Positions 63,944 through 64,000 of a DNA stretch of 64,000 bases are shown piece after piece. This DNA is from Methanospirillum stamsii (GTDB lineage: Archaea > Halobacteriota > Methanomicrobia > Methanomicrobiales > Methanospirillaceae), in contig NZ_CP176366.1 in NCBI RefSeq assembly GCF_046244385.1, positions 2,108,001 to 2,172,000 of the forward strand. Reading direction: 5' to 3'. Position numbers and translations under genes: made by a program. The notes under the pieces are model-generated. The model was given only the letters and a program-made list of their open reading frames with translations. It did no database searches and had not been told where the DNA came from. Each line of letters starts with the position of its first letter. The first letter of the stretch is position 1.

Positions 63944-64000
63944 TTATTAGTTGCTATCCTGCTTAAAAAATACCCGGATATCTCACCCTCTCTACAATGG

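Overview
The window looks like chromosome of a hydrogenotrophic methanogen of the Methanomicrobiales, closest in gene content to Methanospirillum. Reasons: archaeal GatDE amidotransferase, archaeal L10e, pyruvoyl arginine decarboxylase, DUF2070 and DUF555 proteins, an FNT formate transporter, a fumarase / 2-oxoglutarate ferredoxin oxidoreductase / succinyl-CoA synthetase block, and an archaellum (arl) operon running into a chemotaxis (che) operon. TATA-type promoters and 4-bp overlapping starts are common. No tRNA, rRNA or CRISPR array was seen.

Layout. 1-4.9 kb: end of a HerA-like ATPase, formate/nitrite transporter, DUF2070 membrane protein, PfkB kinase, DUF555 protein, nitroreductase. 4.9-30 kb: an AT-rich accessory island. 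It holds five full-length or interrupted genes plus one remnant that share a ~100-residue N-terminal domain (here called the YGPP domain: YGPP near residue 20, RExxLL near 45, AxWxxxxW near 90), joined to zinc ribbons, PKD repeats or a membrane anchor. Around them lie secreted TPR, beta-propeller and CARDB proteins, two complete insertion sequences, one IS21-like non-autonomous element and several gene remnants. At its right end are a VWA protein, a PP2C phosphatase and a Ser/Thr kinase with a zinc ribbon, i.e. a TerY-P type signalling triad, directly beside a YGPP-PKD gene. 30-36.3 kb: GNAT/small-protein toxin-antitoxin-like pair, an RGG-rich basic protein, gatE-gatD-argH. 36.4-39.7 kb: SsuABC-type ABC transporter and rpl10e. 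39.7-47.5 kb: fumarase, korDABC, sucCD and two membrane or zinc-ribbon genes. 47.5-63.3 kb: TPR lipoprotein-like gene, arl operon (CDE-like, G, F, H, I, J, acidic membrane protein) followed by cheF, cheY, cheB, a cheA-cheC fusion, cheD, and a convergent TPR-CheC gene. 63.4-64 kb: arginine decarboxylase.

How the genes work together. The kor/fum/suc block interconverts malate, fumarate, succinyl-CoA and 2-oxoglutarate for biosynthesis. The arl/che block makes the archaellum motor and the phosphorelay that switches it; archaellin and receptor genes are not in the window. The island proteins look like a membrane-linked phospho-signalling system: kinase, phosphatase and VWA scaffold inside, YGPP proteins with an N-terminal cytoplasmic domain and PKD or helical domains placed to face outside. 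That link is inferred from linkage and shared architecture.

The island is actively rearranging. One seven-PKD gene is split by a 1,478-bp IS with a 5-bp target duplication and by a 388-bp element with another 5-bp duplication; removing both restores the reading frame. A tandem duplication made an in-frame TPR-CARDB chimera, and a 1,782-bp IS with a 10-bp target duplication then landed at the repeat junction, whose empty site survives in the other copy.
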